A program made the translations under genes and the position numbers. Shown piece after piece: positions 15,535 through 23,986 of a DNA stretch of 36,734 bases. The DNA is from Candidatus Aphodousia faecigallinarum. GTDB lineage: Bacteria; Pseudomonadota; Gammaproteobacteria; Burkholderiales; Burkholderiaceae_F. The stretch spans positions 1 through 36,734 of the forward strand of contig DVMY01000046.1 in NCBI GenBank assembly GCA_018714755.1. The letters are read 5' to 3'. Under the pieces are notes generated by a model. It was not told the DNA's origin, did no database searches, and was given only the letters and a program-made list of their open reading frames with translations. The number at the start of each line of letters is the position of its first letter. Within the stretch, counting starts at the first letter, position 1.

Positions 15535-16196
15535 ATCGTAACTCCTCGGTCACGTGCCCACAACGCAGCCTGTGTGCGTGAAGCAAACCCCATTTTCTTC
15601 AAAATATGCTTCACGTGCACTTTGACAGTCCCCAATTGAATAGCGAGATATTCGCCTGTCTGTTGGTTGCTCATTCCGATCGATAAACACTTGAGCACAT
15701 CTTTTTCCCTGCTTGTCAAGCAGTTCAAATCTCTATCGACTTCCCCTGTATCGTCTCTAAAGGCACGAGTGAGCGCGGCCATCAGGCGATTACTGACCAC
15801 CACTTTCCCACTGCAAACACGTTTGATTTGAGATAGTAATTCAGGCACTTCGATCAGTTTAGACAAATACCCCTCAGCTTGCAGTTGCACCGTAGCCATC
15901 AACTCTTCACTATCGTCACGATCGGTGAGCATCACAACACGGGCCGGTCGAAGAAGATTCTTTGCATAACGCAACAGTTCAATGGCTGCACCTTTTTTCA
16001 TGTGCATATCAACAATGACCAAATCCGGTTGAAGCCTGTCTATATAAAACATTCCCAGTTGCTTATCACCGGTTTCCGCGACATTGCCAAAGGTTTCATC
16101 ATCGTGCAAAAGCCTGGCCAACGCTTCTCTAAATAAGGGAGAACCGTCAACAATGACCACTCCGCTTTTTTTATTGTTGTCATTGATCTGAGTCAT
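15531..16196 (-). CDS. NarL/LuxR-family response regulator
   Basis: A 221-aa two-component DNA-binding regulator. The receiver domain (about 12-130) has D17 of the acidic pocket, phospho-acceptor D63 (VIVDMHM), T91 and switch lysine K113. The usual second acidic residue beside D17 is Gly. The C-terminal LuxR helix-turn-helix reads LTSREKDVLKCLSIGMSNQQTGEYLAIQLGTVKVHVKHILKKMG. The ATG at 16196 is preferred to the track's TTG at 16247, which lies next to the upstream gene's stop; AGAAG precedes the ATG. No histidine kinase is adjacent. It lies 51 nt downstream of an M20 hydrolase on the same strand, separated by a 9-bp hairpin. Confidence 0.92.
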   Translation of the reverse strand: MTQINDNNKKSGVVIVDGSPLFREALARLLHDDETFGNVAETGDKQLGMFYIDRLQPDLVIVDMHMKKGAAIELLRYAKNLLRPARVVMLTDRDDSEELMATVQLQAEGYLSKLIEVPELLSQIKRVCSGKVVVSNRLMAALTRAFRDDTGEVDRDLNCLTSREKDVLKCLSIGMSNQQTGEYLAIQLGTVKVHVKHILKKMGFASRTQAALWARDRGVTI

Positions 16197-16213
16197 GGCG
16201 TCTTCTCTAAATA

Positions 16214-16235
16214 GGCGTGCCGAAAACGGCACGCC
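16214..16235 (-). promoter_or_regulatory. Intercistronic hairpin between the M20 hydrolase and response-regulator genes
   Basis: A perfect 9-bp stem GGCGTGCCG / CGGCACGCC with a 4-nt loop. On the minus strand it is followed by TATTTAG rather than a U-run, so it is at best a partial terminator or an mRNA-stabilising element. It ends 18 nt before the regulator's ATG. Confidence 0.55.
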
Positions 16236-16247
16236 CTTTGTTTTCAA

Positions 16248-17513
16248 CTAGTCATCGAAATGAGAAACTGCTGCCCACAAAATATCGGTTCCCTGCATGA
16301 AGTCTTCCATCTTCATCGCTTCATGAGGATTGTGGGAGCCCAACTGATTGGCCACAAAAATCATAGCGACCGGAATATCGTTGTTGCCTAAAACGGCTGA
16401 ATCATGACCGGCTCCGGAAGCCAGTCGCATACAGGGGATCCCTTCGGCTTTTGCGCTAGACTCAAGCCGCTCGCTTAATGCGGCGTCCACTCCGGAAGGA
16501 GCTGTCAAAAGAGCCGCGTCATACTCAATTTTGACTCCGCGCTCCTCGGCCACTTCTTCTCCGTATTTTTGCATCAGTTCATGGAAACGCTTCGCCGTAT
16601 CCGCACTCAAGCTGCGAATGTCGACTGAAAAAGTCACTTCGCCTGGAATCACAGAAATGGCTGCGCTAGAGGCCATTTTCAAAACCCCAACGGTAAAGAC
16701 CAAATCCTCTCCTTTAACAAGCCAACGATCCCAAGCACGATCCACGCGCTGAATCCAGTCAGTGAAAGCCATTAAAGCATCATGGCGGTAGGGCTTGTCA
16801 GTAGCCCCCGAGTGCGCGGCTTCACCAATGATGCGCACAGCCTTGTGTCGAATATTGCCCCGAATACCCGTCACAATACCCGCGCGAGCCTCTTTTTGAG
16901 CATCCAAAGTCGGACCTTGCTCAATATGCAATTCGACAAAAGCGGCAATGCGACTAGTATCCACTAAAGCTTTGCCTGAGCTCACTGCTTCTGTGTCGAT
17001 CCCACAAGACTGCATGGCTTGAGCCAATGTGCAGGAACCGTCACGAATTTTTAAAGCGAGATCTTTAGCCGTTAATTTACCCAACATACCGAGCGAGCCC
17101 ATATAAGCCTTGCCGAAAAACGAGCTCTCTTCCCCACGCATCATCAACACCGTGTAATCACGGGTGGGCTGAAATTGCGTCTCGCGCATCCACCAAGCCA
17201 CTGTCAAAGCGGCGGTGACGCCGGCCAAACCGTCATAGTTACCGCCTTGGGGAACGCTATCGACGTGGGAGCCCGCTACGAAAGCCGGTAATGTTCTATT
17301 TTTCCCTGGCAAGGTCATCCATACGTTGCCGGCGCGATCCTCGTTAATCTCGAGTTGCAGATCCTGACCGATTGCCTTCAAATAGTTCAAAACTTCTGTT
17401 TCTTTAGCCGAAAATGCCTGACGCGTCACACCTTGTACATCCCGGCTCATTTCCCTGATGTCGTCAAAGATTTTTTTCGCAAATTCCAATCCTTTATTTT
17501 GTATTTCAGACAT
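16248..17513 (-). CDS. M20-family zinc hydrolase, N-carbamoyl-amino-acid/allantoate amidohydrolase type
   Basis: A 421-aa cytoplasmic binuclear Zn amidohydrolase of the HyuC/AmaB/AllC group, whose members cleave N-carbamoyl-amino acids, ureidopropionate or allantoate. Metal-ligand motifs are present: GSHVDSVPQGGNYDG (H83, D94), RGEESSFFG (E128/E129) and FVELHIEQGP. The dimerisation-domain motif GIRGNIRHKAVRIIGEAAHSGATDKPYRHDA and the C-terminal SGAGHDS and ANQLGSHNPHE follow. Length is normal. GGAG precedes the ATG by about 7 nt, and a good promoter lies upstream. Substrate cannot be assigned from sequence; no hydantoinase or purine-catabolic gene is adjacent. It may be co-transcribed with the downstream response regulator. 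Confidence 0.88.
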   Translation of the reverse strand: MSEIQNKGLEFAKKIFDDIREMSRDVQGVTRQAFSAKETEVLNYLKAIGQDLQLEINEDRAGNVWMTLPGKNRTLPAFVAGSHVDSVPQGGNYDGLAGVTAALTVAWWMRETQFQPTRDYTVLMMRGEESSFFGKAYMGSLGMLGKLTAKDLALKIRDGSCTLAQAMQSCGIDTEAVSSGKALVDTSRIAAFVELHIEQGPTLDAQKEARAGIVTGIRGNIRHKAVRIIGEAAHSGATDKPYRHDALMAFTDWIQRVDRAWDRWLVKGEDLVFTVGVLKMASSAAISVIPGEVTFSVDIRSLSADTAKRFHELMQKYGEEVAEERGVKIEYDAALLTAPSGVDAALSERLESSAKAEGIPCMRLASGAGHDSAVLGNNDIPVAMIFVANQLGSHNPHEAMKMEDFMQGTDILWAAVSHFDD

Positions 17514-17557
17514 TTCTAGTCTCCAAGAATTAAATAAACACGATAATTGTATGGATT

Positions 17558-17587
17558 TTTATAATGAACGACTTAGCTTAATTTCAA
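17558..17587 (-). promoter_or_regulatory. Promoter of the M20 hydrolase gene
   Basis: On the minus strand TTGAAA (17587-17582), an 18-nt spacer and TATAAA (17563-17558) each match the sigma70 hexamers at 5/6. The start would be near 17551, giving a leader of about 38 nt. Confidence 0.55.
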
Positions 17588-17720
17588 ATTAAACTCTTTA
17601 CATATCAATAAGTTATAGGTTTTCCCCATCTCTTTTGTTTTTGTCTTTTGCTTTGAATCAAACGCCTTTTGAAGTTTAACCTTCCAGACAGAGGTCCTGA
17701 TGAAAGATTTCAAAGGCGAA

Positions 17721-17750
17721 GTGGGGGATTTCCCTGTGGGGGATTTCCCC
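17721..17750. repeat. Tandem 15-bp repeat GTGGGGGATTTCCCY
   Basis: Two direct copies, identical except for the last base, each containing a dyad GGGGA-TT-TCCCC (second copy perfect, first one base short). The 15-bp period is 1.5 helical turns. It lies just upstream of a possible TGGGCA/GATACT promoter for the transporter gene, so an operator role is plausible but unproven. Confidence 0.6.
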
Positions 17751-17789
17751 CTGGGCAGAACATCAAAAGTGTAGGATACTTGACTCAGT

Positions 17790-17821
17790 GAGAAAACCGC
17801 CTCTAAGAGCGGCAATTTCTC
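17790..17821 (+). promoter_or_regulatory. Leader hairpin upstream of the dcuC-type gene
   Basis: GAGAAA pairs with TTTCTC, and inside it CCG-CTC pairs with GAG-CGG around a TAA loop with one bulged C. No U-tract follows, so it is not a terminator. If transcription begins near 17787 it would sit at the extreme 5' end of the mRNA, as a stability or translation-control element. Confidence 0.5.
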
Positions 17822-17851
17822 GTATCTTTAACCTTTTACAGGGAATTTCTC

Positions 17852-19120
17852 ATGTCGTTGCTTGAATGGTTGGCCGTAGCCGTTACGATTTTAACGGTAT
17901 ACGCCTTAATCAAACGATTGGAAACGCGTCTCGTGCTTTTCACGGCCGGCTTTGTGCTCTGCTTGGTGTCCATGGATCCGCTGAGCGCGTTGGATTCGTT
18001 TGCCAAGTCCATGACCAATAACTCCTTGGTGATGGCAATCTGCTCGTCAATGGGTTTTGCATTTATTGCCAACTATACCCAATGCGACCGCAGTCTCGTT
18101 CACTATTTGGCCGCTCCGATTCGCGGTTTGGGCGTCTTCCTGATCCCGATCTGCACGGCGGTGACCTTCTTCATTAACATCGCCATTCCGTCTGCCGCCG
18201 GCTGCGCCGCCGCCGTGGGCTCCACGTTGATTCCGGTGATGTTGCGCGCTGGCATTAAGCCTGCTGCCGCCGCCGCTGCCGTGATGGGCGGTACGATTGG
18301 TTCTTACCTCTCTCCGGGTACATCTCACAACCCGTTCGTTGCTGAAATGGCCGGCATTGATGTAATGGAATTCATCGGTTATCACGCTGTCTGGTCATTG
18401 CTCTGCGGCGCCATTTTGGTGGTTGGTTTGCTGATCGTCTGCATTTTCTTGGGCGACGATAAGGGCGAAAAGGTTGACGTTGAAGCCCAAGCCAACGATG
18501 GCTTCAAACCCAATCCTCTTAAGGCTATCATGCCGCTCGTGCCGATCACGATCCTCGTTGTCGGTAACGTTTGGATTCCCGCCATCAAGATGGGCGTGGC
18601 TCAAGCCATGGTCTTGGGCGCGGTCGTCACCTTGTTGGTTGGCTACGCTTTTGACCGCACCAATCCGCAAGAATTCTCTAAGCAATTCTTCAACGGCATG
18701 GGCAAGGGTTACGCTGACGTGATGGGTATCATCATCGCCGCCGGTGTGTTTGCCGCAGGTTTACGCGCGACCGGTTTGATCGATACGTTCGTTGACGTCT
18801 TGAAGCATTCCAACGACATCGCTCGTTGGGGTGGTTCGCTTGGCCCGTGGATCATGGGTACGATCACCGGTTCCGGTGACGCCGCCACAATGGCCTTCAA
18901 CGAAGCCGTCACGCCTCATGCTCCGGAATTCGGCATGGAAATCAAGTCCCTGGGTGCTTTGGCCTTCTTGACCGGTGCCTTGGGCCGTACGATGAGCCCG
19001 ATCGCAGGCGCCATGGTTGTTGTATCCGGTATCGCCATGGCCAACCCGATGGACGTTGCCAAGCGCACCGCCCTGCCTTGCACGATCGCCGTGTTCATGT
19101 TGGCCTTGTTCATGGTCTAG
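17852..19120 (+). CDS. DcuC-family C4-dicarboxylate transporter
   Basis: A 422-aa polytopic inner-membrane protein of the DcuC family, whose studied members export succinate or exchange it for fumarate during anaerobic growth. Features: hydrophobic start MSLLEWLAVAVTILTVYALI, a paired-repeat layout with INIAIPSAAGCAAAVGSTLIPVML and MGGTIGSYLSPGTSHNPFVAEMAGID, a cytoplasmic charged linker (GDDKGEKVDVEAQANDG, about 204-220), and the second-half motif TITGSGDAATMAFNEAVTPHA...GRTMSPIAGAMVV. It is about 40 residues shorter than E. coli DcuC (461). AGGGA lies 7 nt before the ATG. Codon use favours a small set (GGC/GGT, CGT, TTG), like frdC, suggesting high expression. Substrate is by family; the amidohydrolase downstream raises the possibility of an amino-acid conjugate instead. 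Confidence 0.82.
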   Translation: MSLLEWLAVAVTILTVYALIKRLETRLVLFTAGFVLCLVSMDPLSALDSFAKSMTNNSLVMAICSSMGFAFIANYTQCDRSLVHYLAAPIRGLGVFLIPICTAVTFFINIAIPSAAGCAAAVGSTLIPVMLRAGIKPAAAAAAVMGGTIGSYLSPGTSHNPFVAEMAGIDVMEFIGYHAVWSLLCGAILVVGLLIVCIFLGDDKGEKVDVEAQANDGFKPNPLKAIMPLVPITILVVGNVWIPAIKMGVAQAMVLGAVVTLLVGYAFDRTNPQEFSKQFFNGMGKGYADVMGIIIAAGVFAAGLRATGLIDTFVDVLKHSNDIARWGGSLGPWIMGTITGSGDAATMAFNEAVTPHAPEFGMEIKSLGALAFLTGALGRTMSPIAGAMVVVSGIAMANPMDVAKRTALPCTIAVFMLALFMV

Positions 19121-19147
19121 TTTGAATACTCAAACTTAACCAATCTC

Positions 19148-19183
19148 AAAAGAGGGGTAGATTCAGTTCTTCCCCTCTTTTTT
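19148..19183 (+). terminator. Terminator after the dcuC-type gene
   Basis: The 10-bp stem AAAAGAGGGG / CCCCTCTTTT with a 14-nt loop runs into T6. Confidence 0.9.
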
Positions 19184-19254
19184 CAGGACTACAATTTTTC
19201 TTGAAAGAGAGAATTGACTCTCTCATTTTCTGATTTTTGCGTTGGAGAAAAACC

Positions 19255-20529
19255 ATGACTCAATGTGCCTACCATGATCAATTAGTTAGCATTCGTCGTG
19301 AATTGCACCAATTCCCGGAAGAAGGCTGGACGGAATTCTGCACGACTGCCTTCATTGTCGAGCATCTTCGGAAGCTTGGCTATGAAGTTTTAATGGGAGA
19401 GAAGGTTATATCGCGCAAAGATTGTCTTGGCCGCGATCCCAAATTGGTGGCGCAAGCCATTGAAACCGCCAAGGCCCGAGGAGTCAGCCAAGCACTTTTG
19501 GATGAAATGCAAGAATTGACCGGATGCGTTGCCGTTCTCGATACCGGGCGGCCCGGTCCTACTGTTGCCTTGCGCTTTGATATCGACTGCAACAACGTCA
19601 CGGAAAATCCCTCGCCGGAACACCGTGCCAGCAAAGAAGGCTGGGCCTCAAAGCGTCCGGGTCTCATGCATGCCTGCGGGCACGACTCTCACATTTCGTC
19701 CGGTCTTGCCATAGCTCGCTGGGCGATGGAAAACAAGGACCAATTAAACGGTAAGTTAAAGATTGTTTTCCAACCTGCCGAAGAAGGTGTGCGTGGCGCA
19801 GCGGCCGTTGCCGCCAGCGGCATCGTGGATGACTGCGATTACTTCCTCTCAAGCCATATCGCCATGATGGCTAAAACGGGTGAAATTATCACAAGCCCGA
19901 TAGGTTTCCTTTGCACCACCAAATACGATATTTCTTTCAAGGGACGTCCAGCTCATGCTGGTATTGAACCGAACGCTGGCCGCAATGCATTGGCAGCCGC
20001 TTGCCACTGCGTCACACAACTTTTAGGCATTCCGCGCCATGGCGCCGGTATGACACGTGTCAATGTCGGCAAGATCACAGCCGGTGAAGGCCGCAATGTG
20101 ATTCCTGTCAACGCCAAATTGGTGATGGAAGTTCGCGGTGAAACCGGTGAAATCAATCAATTTATGGCTAGCGAAACCGAAAATATCGTCGAAGGTGTTG
20201 CCAAGAGCTTCTCGGTTGAATACCACATCGAAAAAATGGGTGAAGCGGTTGACCTTTTCAATGACAAGGAATTGGTCGATATGCTCGATGACGTTTGCGC
20301 ACATACCGAAGGCGTCAAGAAGGTTTTGCACGAAGTCAATTTCGGCGGATCTGAAGATGCCACAATCCTTGCTCGTCGCGTGCAGGCCCACGGTGGCAAG
20401 GCCGCCTACTTCGTGTTGGGTTCCGACCGTACCGGCGGACACCACACCTCTGACTTCGACATCGACGAAAATTCTTTGGATACCGGTTTGAGAATTTATT
20501 CTCAAATGCTCACACGTTTGATGAAGTAG
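19255..20529 (+). CDS. AbgA-like M20 amidohydrolase
   Basis: A 424-aa M20-family metallo-amidohydrolase resembling subunit A of p-aminobenzoyl-glutamate hydrolase (E. coli AbgA, 436 aa). It shares SIRRELHQFPEEGWTEF, the insert with LLDEMQELTGCVAVLDTGRPGPTVALRFDIDCN, HACGHDSHISSGLAIA, FQPAEEGVRGAAA, the dimerisation segment CTTKYDISFKGRPAHAG, and C-terminal GSEDATILARRVQ and GGHHTSDFDIDE. All metal ligands appear present. ATG 19255 is chosen over the track's TTG at 19237 because GGAG lies 8 nt before it. No abgB partner is adjacent, so it may act as a homodimer on another N-acyl amino acid. It has its own terminator and follows the DcuC-type gene's terminator, so it is probably a separate unit. 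Confidence 0.85.
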   Translation: MTQCAYHDQLVSIRRELHQFPEEGWTEFCTTAFIVEHLRKLGYEVLMGEKVISRKDCLGRDPKLVAQAIETAKARGVSQALLDEMQELTGCVAVLDTGRPGPTVALRFDIDCNNVTENPSPEHRASKEGWASKRPGLMHACGHDSHISSGLAIARWAMENKDQLNGKLKIVFQPAEEGVRGAAAVAASGIVDDCDYFLSSHIAMMAKTGEIITSPIGFLCTTKYDISFKGRPAHAGIEPNAGRNALAAACHCVTQLLGIPRHGAGMTRVNVGKITAGEGRNVIPVNAKLVMEVRGETGEINQFMASETENIVEGVAKSFSVEYHIEKMGEAVDLFNDKELVDMLDDVCAHTEGVKKVLHEVNFGGSEDATILARRVQAHGGKAAYFVLGSDRTGGHHTSDFDIDENSLDTGLRIYSQMLTRLMK

Positions 20530-20549
20530 TCCTTCAATAGCTGGTATTA

Positions 20550-20583
20550 AGATCCGCGGCGCTGAGGTGCCGCGGATCTTTTT
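20550..20583 (+). terminator. Terminator after the AbgA-like gene
   Basis: The 11-bp G+C-rich stem AGATCCGCGGC / GCCGCGGATCT with loop GCTGAGGT is followed by T5. Confidence 0.92.
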
Positions 20584-20645
20584 GTCTTTGGTTTGGCATC
20601 CGACTTTTTTGCCACCATAATTGACAAGAAGAGGAAAAAATTAAA

Positions 20646-23120
20646 ATGGTCGATCGCATCAAAGTTCGGGGCGCCCGAGTTCACAATCTCAAAAATATCA
20701 ATGTTGATGTCCCGCTTAATAAAATCGTGGGGATCGCGGGCGTGTCTGGATCCGGCAAATCTTCTCTTGCTTTAGGTGTTCTTTATGCGGAGGGATCCAG
20801 GCGTTATCTGGATGCATTGTCAACCTACACGCGACGGCGCATGACCCAAACTGCCAAAGCCCAAGTCGATGAAGTTCTGTATGTTCCCGCCGCTCTCGCT
20901 CTTCATCAAAGGCCGTCTATTCCCGGAATTCGAAGTACATTCGGAACCGGAACAGAATTGCTCAATAGCCTGAGATTAATGTTTTCTCGTCTGGCCCAAC
21001 ACAGGTGCCCAAACGGCCACTATATCGAGCCATCATTGAATGTCGCCGCGGGGGAAAAATTGCACTGTCCGGTGTGCGGTGCCGAGTTTTACGCACCTTC
21101 CGCTGAAGAACTCGCTTTCAATAGCTTGGGAGCCTGCAGAACATGCTCGGGCACCGGCATCGTACAGAGCGTTGACCGCTCCACACTTGTGCCTGACGAA
21201 TCCCTTACGATTGACGAAGGCGCTGTGGCTCCTTGGAATTCGCTTATGTGGTCCCTGATGAGCGATGTCTGCAGAGCAATGGGCGTAAGAACAAACATCC
21301 CATTTAGAGATCTGACGGATAAAGAAAAAGACATTGTCTACAACGGCCCGGCTGTCAAAAAACATATTTTCTACAAACCCAAAAACGGTCTGCAAGCCGG
21401 AGAGCTCGATTTCACATACTACAACGCGGTCTACACCGTCGAAAATGCACTCAGTAAAGTTAAAGACGAAAAAGGCATGAAGCGGGTGGAGAAATTTCTC
21501 AAACAGGATATCTGCCCGGATTGTCACGGCTCACGATTAAATCCCGCCGCCCGCGCACCCAAACTGCTTGGTATTTCGCTTGATGAAGCTACACGCATGA
21601 CGCTCTCCGATCTCGTTGTCTGGGTACGCTCTATACCAGATTCGCTTCCCGAGAATATGCGCCCGATGGCACAAAGCATTATTGAGTCGTTTGAAGATGT
21701 CGCAAGAAGACTTCTGGAGTTAGGGCTTGGCTACCTGACACTTGATCGTGCAAGCAATACGCTCTCGACCGGTGAACGCCAGCGCATGCAGCTTGCGCGT
21801 GCTGTGCGCAACCGCACAACCGGCGTGCTCTACGTGCTTGACGAACCCTCTATCGGCTTGCATCCGAGCAACATAGAAGGTTTAATCGGTGTCATGCAGG
21901 ATCTCGTCAAAGATGGCAATTCTGTCATTTTGGTAGACCACGACACGCAAATTCTTTCATGTGCCGATTGGGTGATCGAAATGGGACCGGTTGCAGGCGC
22001 CCAAGGCGGGAAAGTCATCGCAGAAGGACCGATAAAGAAAGTTATTGCAAACTCTAAGTCACAAATCGGTCCGTTCCTAGCAACGAAAAGGAGTCCTCGA
22101 ATTCGACCGCAAGTCCCTGACTCTCAGCTCTTTGATCTTGGCACCATTGTCATGAATACGCGTGCCATCCATACAGTTAAACCGCTTGAAGTCAAAATTC
22201 CAAAAGGCCGCTTAACCGTTGTCACAGGCGTCTCCGGCTCCGGCAAAACCACCTTGGTTCTTGAAAGCCTTGTGCCTGCCATCGACGCTTTGACTAAACA
22301 GCAAAAACTACCCCAACACGTCAAGAAAATTAAAGCCGACGACATCACGGACGTGAAATTAATTGATGCCACACCGATCGGAATTAATATCCGCTCGACA
22401 GTGGCAACCTATGCCAACGTTCATGACGAATTAAGAAAGATTTACGCAAAAATACCGGCCAGCAAGGCTCTTGGATTAAAAGCGGGAGACTTTTCCTACA
22501 ACACTGGCAAACTTCGCTGTTCGTTATGCGACGGAACCGGAGAAATCAGTCTGGACGTACAGTTTTTGCCCGACGTCGACATCCCCTGTCCGCAATGCCA
22601 AGGCAGCCGCTACAGTGAAGAGGCGCAAGAGATCTCATCTGAGGCTGTTTTTGCCAGCCACTCTTTGCCGGAATTAATGTCGATGGATGTCAACAGCGTG
22701 CTTGCCATCTGCGGAAAAGAAAAATTAATCGCTCAGCGTCTAAAGGTTCTGCAAGAACTGGGCTTAGGTTATTTAACACTAGGCGAGCAAACGCCCAGCC
22801 TCTCGGGCGGCGAAGCGCAGCGTTTGAAATTAGCAAGCGAAATGGGCAAAGCGCAATTGCAAAACGTTTTTGTTTTTGATGAGCCAACGATTGGTTTGCA
22901 TCCGCTGGATGTCAAAGTGCTCTTAAATGTTTTTGAAAATCTGATCGCCCAAGGCGCAACGGTGATTGTCATCGAACATGATTTGGACATTATCCGCAAC
23001 GCCGACTACATCATTGACATGGGCCCTGGTGGCGGTGAGTCGGGTGGGAAAATTGTGGCCGCAGGCTCACCCACTGCAATACAAAAGTCTTCGGAAAGCA
23101 TTACCGGACACTACCTGTAG
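20646..23120 (+). CDS. Short UvrA paralogue (excinuclease ABC subunit A-like ATPase)
   Basis: An 824-aa double ABC ATPase of the UvrA family, about 115 residues shorter than canonical UvrA (940). Walker A1 AGVSGSGKSS is at 31-40. The first signature reads LSTGERQRMQLARA, not LSGGE. The second half has GVSGSGKTTLV, the zinc-finger pair CSLCDGTGE...CPQCQGSRY, signature LSGGEAQRLKLA and Walker B VFVFDEPTIGLHP. The N-terminal insertion is reduced to a CxxC-containing stretch (HRCPNGH...CPVCGAEF...CRTCSGTG), so the UvrB-binding part of standard UvrA looks shortened. UvrA2-type proteins may bind damaged DNA or drug adducts without classical excision; the role here is open. The ATG has AGAGG about 10 nt upstream. 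It is monocistronic. Confidence 0.87.
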   Translation: MVDRIKVRGARVHNLKNINVDVPLNKIVGIAGVSGSGKSSLALGVLYAEGSRRYLDALSTYTRRRMTQTAKAQVDEVLYVPAALALHQRPSIPGIRSTFGTGTELLNSLRLMFSRLAQHRCPNGHYIEPSLNVAAGEKLHCPVCGAEFYAPSAEELAFNSLGACRTCSGTGIVQSVDRSTLVPDESLTIDEGAVAPWNSLMWSLMSDVCRAMGVRTNIPFRDLTDKEKDIVYNGPAVKKHIFYKPKNGLQAGELDFTYYNAVYTVENALSKVKDEKGMKRVEKFLKQDICPDCHGSRLNPAARAPKLLGISLDEATRMTLSDLVVWVRSIPDSLPENMRPMAQSIIESFEDVARRLLELGLGYLTLDRASNTLSTGERQRMQLARAVRNRTTGVLYVLDEPSIGLHPSNIEGLIGVMQDLVKDGNSVILVDHDTQILSCADWVIEMGPVAGAQGGKVIAEGPIKKVIANSKSQIGPFLATKRSPRIRPQVPDSQLFDLGTIVMNTRAIHTVKPLEVKIPKGRLTVVTGVSGSGKTTLVLESLVPAIDALTKQQKLPQHVKKIKADDITDVKLIDATPIGINIRSTVATYANVHDELRKIYAKIPASKALGLKAGDFSYNTGKLRCSLCDGTGEISLDVQFLPDVDIPCPQCQGSRYSEEAQEISSEAVFASHSLPELMSMDVNSVLAICGKEKLIAQRLKVLQELGLGYLTLGEQTPSLSGGEAQRLKLASEMGKAQLQNVFVFDEPTIGLHPLDVKVLLNVFENLIAQGATVIVIEHDLDIIRNADYIIDMGPGGGESGGKIVAAGSPTAIQKSSESITGHYL

Positions 23121-23238
23121 TTCGCATTTTTGGCAGACAAAAGGTCAACACACGGGTAAAATAATACAGTTTTACATTTTGTCGCTCAGCTTATCGAGCG
23201 TATTTACATGATTTATTGTTTTTGAAAGGAAATTTCCA

Positions 23239-23964
23239 ATGTCCGGACACTCTAAGTGGGCCAATATTCAACACCGCAAAGGCCGTCAAGATGCCAAGCG
23301 TTCCAATTTGTGGACGAAACTCGTCCGTGAAATTATGGTGGCTGCCCGCAACGGCGCCGACCCCGATGGCAACTCGCGCCTTCGTCTCGCTCTTTTGAAG
23401 GCTCGCGCTGGCAACGTGCCCAAAGACACCATTAAAAACGCCATTTTGAAGGGCTCCGGCCAATTAGAAGGTGTCAAATTTGAAGAAGCTCGTTATGAAG
23501 GCTATGGTGTCGGCGGCGCCGCGTTGATTATCGATGCAGCAACTGATAACCGCACGCGCACCGTGGCCGATGTGCGTCACATTTTGAGTAAAAACGGCGG
23601 CAACCTCGGCGCTGAAGGCTCCGTGTCCTTTATGTTTAAACACTGCGGTCAATTCCTCTTTGCACCCGGCACGGCCACAGAAGACGATGTCATGGCTATC
23701 GCGCTTGACGCAGGCGCCGATGACGTAATTGTGGACGATGAAGGCGGCATTGAAGTGACGTGTGATCCGCAAGCTTTTGAAGCGGTCAACGAGGCTTTTG
23801 AAAAGGCCGGCATGAAGCCTGAAATGGCAGAAGTCACGATGAAGGCTTTAAACGAAACCTCTTTGAGCGGCGAAGATGCTGAACGCATGCAACGTCTGAT
23901 TGACGCTCTTGAAGATTTGGACGACGTCCAACAGGTTTACACGACGGCTGTATTTGAAGACTAA
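23239..23964 (+). CDS. yebC: YebC/PmpR-family protein
   Basis: A 241-aa cytoplasmic protein beginning with the family signature [32 protein letters not shown]. It contains [55 protein letters not shown] and an acidic C-terminus. The family was long annotated as transcriptional regulators; recent work links it to translation of difficult, proline-rich stretches. A strong ribosome site AAAGGAAA precedes the ATG. purD starts 22 nt downstream, so yebC-purD form a unit. In many proteobacteria yebC neighbours ruvC or aspS; that context is absent here. Confidence 0.96.
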   Translation: MSGHSKWANIQHRKGRQDAKRSNLWTKLVREIMVAARNGADPDGNSRLRLALLKARAGNVPKDTIKNAILKGSGQLEGVKFEEARYEGYGVGGAALIIDAATDNRTRTVADVRHILSKNGGNLGAEGSVSFMFKHCGQFLFAPGTATEDDVMAIALDAGADDVIVDDEGGIEVTCDPQAFEAVNEAFEKAGMKPEMAEVTMKALNETSLSGEDAERMQRLIDALEDLDDVQQVYTTAVFED

Positions 23965-23986
23965 AAACTTTCTCCAGGAGCTCTCC

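Larger units (their letters stand above)
17514..17851. other. 338-nt divergent regulatory region
   Basis: Between the divergent M20 hydrolase and DcuC-type transporter genes. It contains the minus-strand promoter, an A/T-rich middle, a tandem 15-bp repeat (17721-17750) and a leader hairpin (17790-17821), listed separately. The ORF-track frame 17573-17815 on the minus strand is a by-product: its repeated GKSPT comes from the tandem DNA repeat. Confidence 0.6.

Noticed and set aside
17573-17815. 80-aa minus-strand ORF with repeated GKSPT
   Set aside because: The amino-acid repeat is caused by the tandem DNA repeat; there is no ribosome site and the ORF spans the regulatory region.
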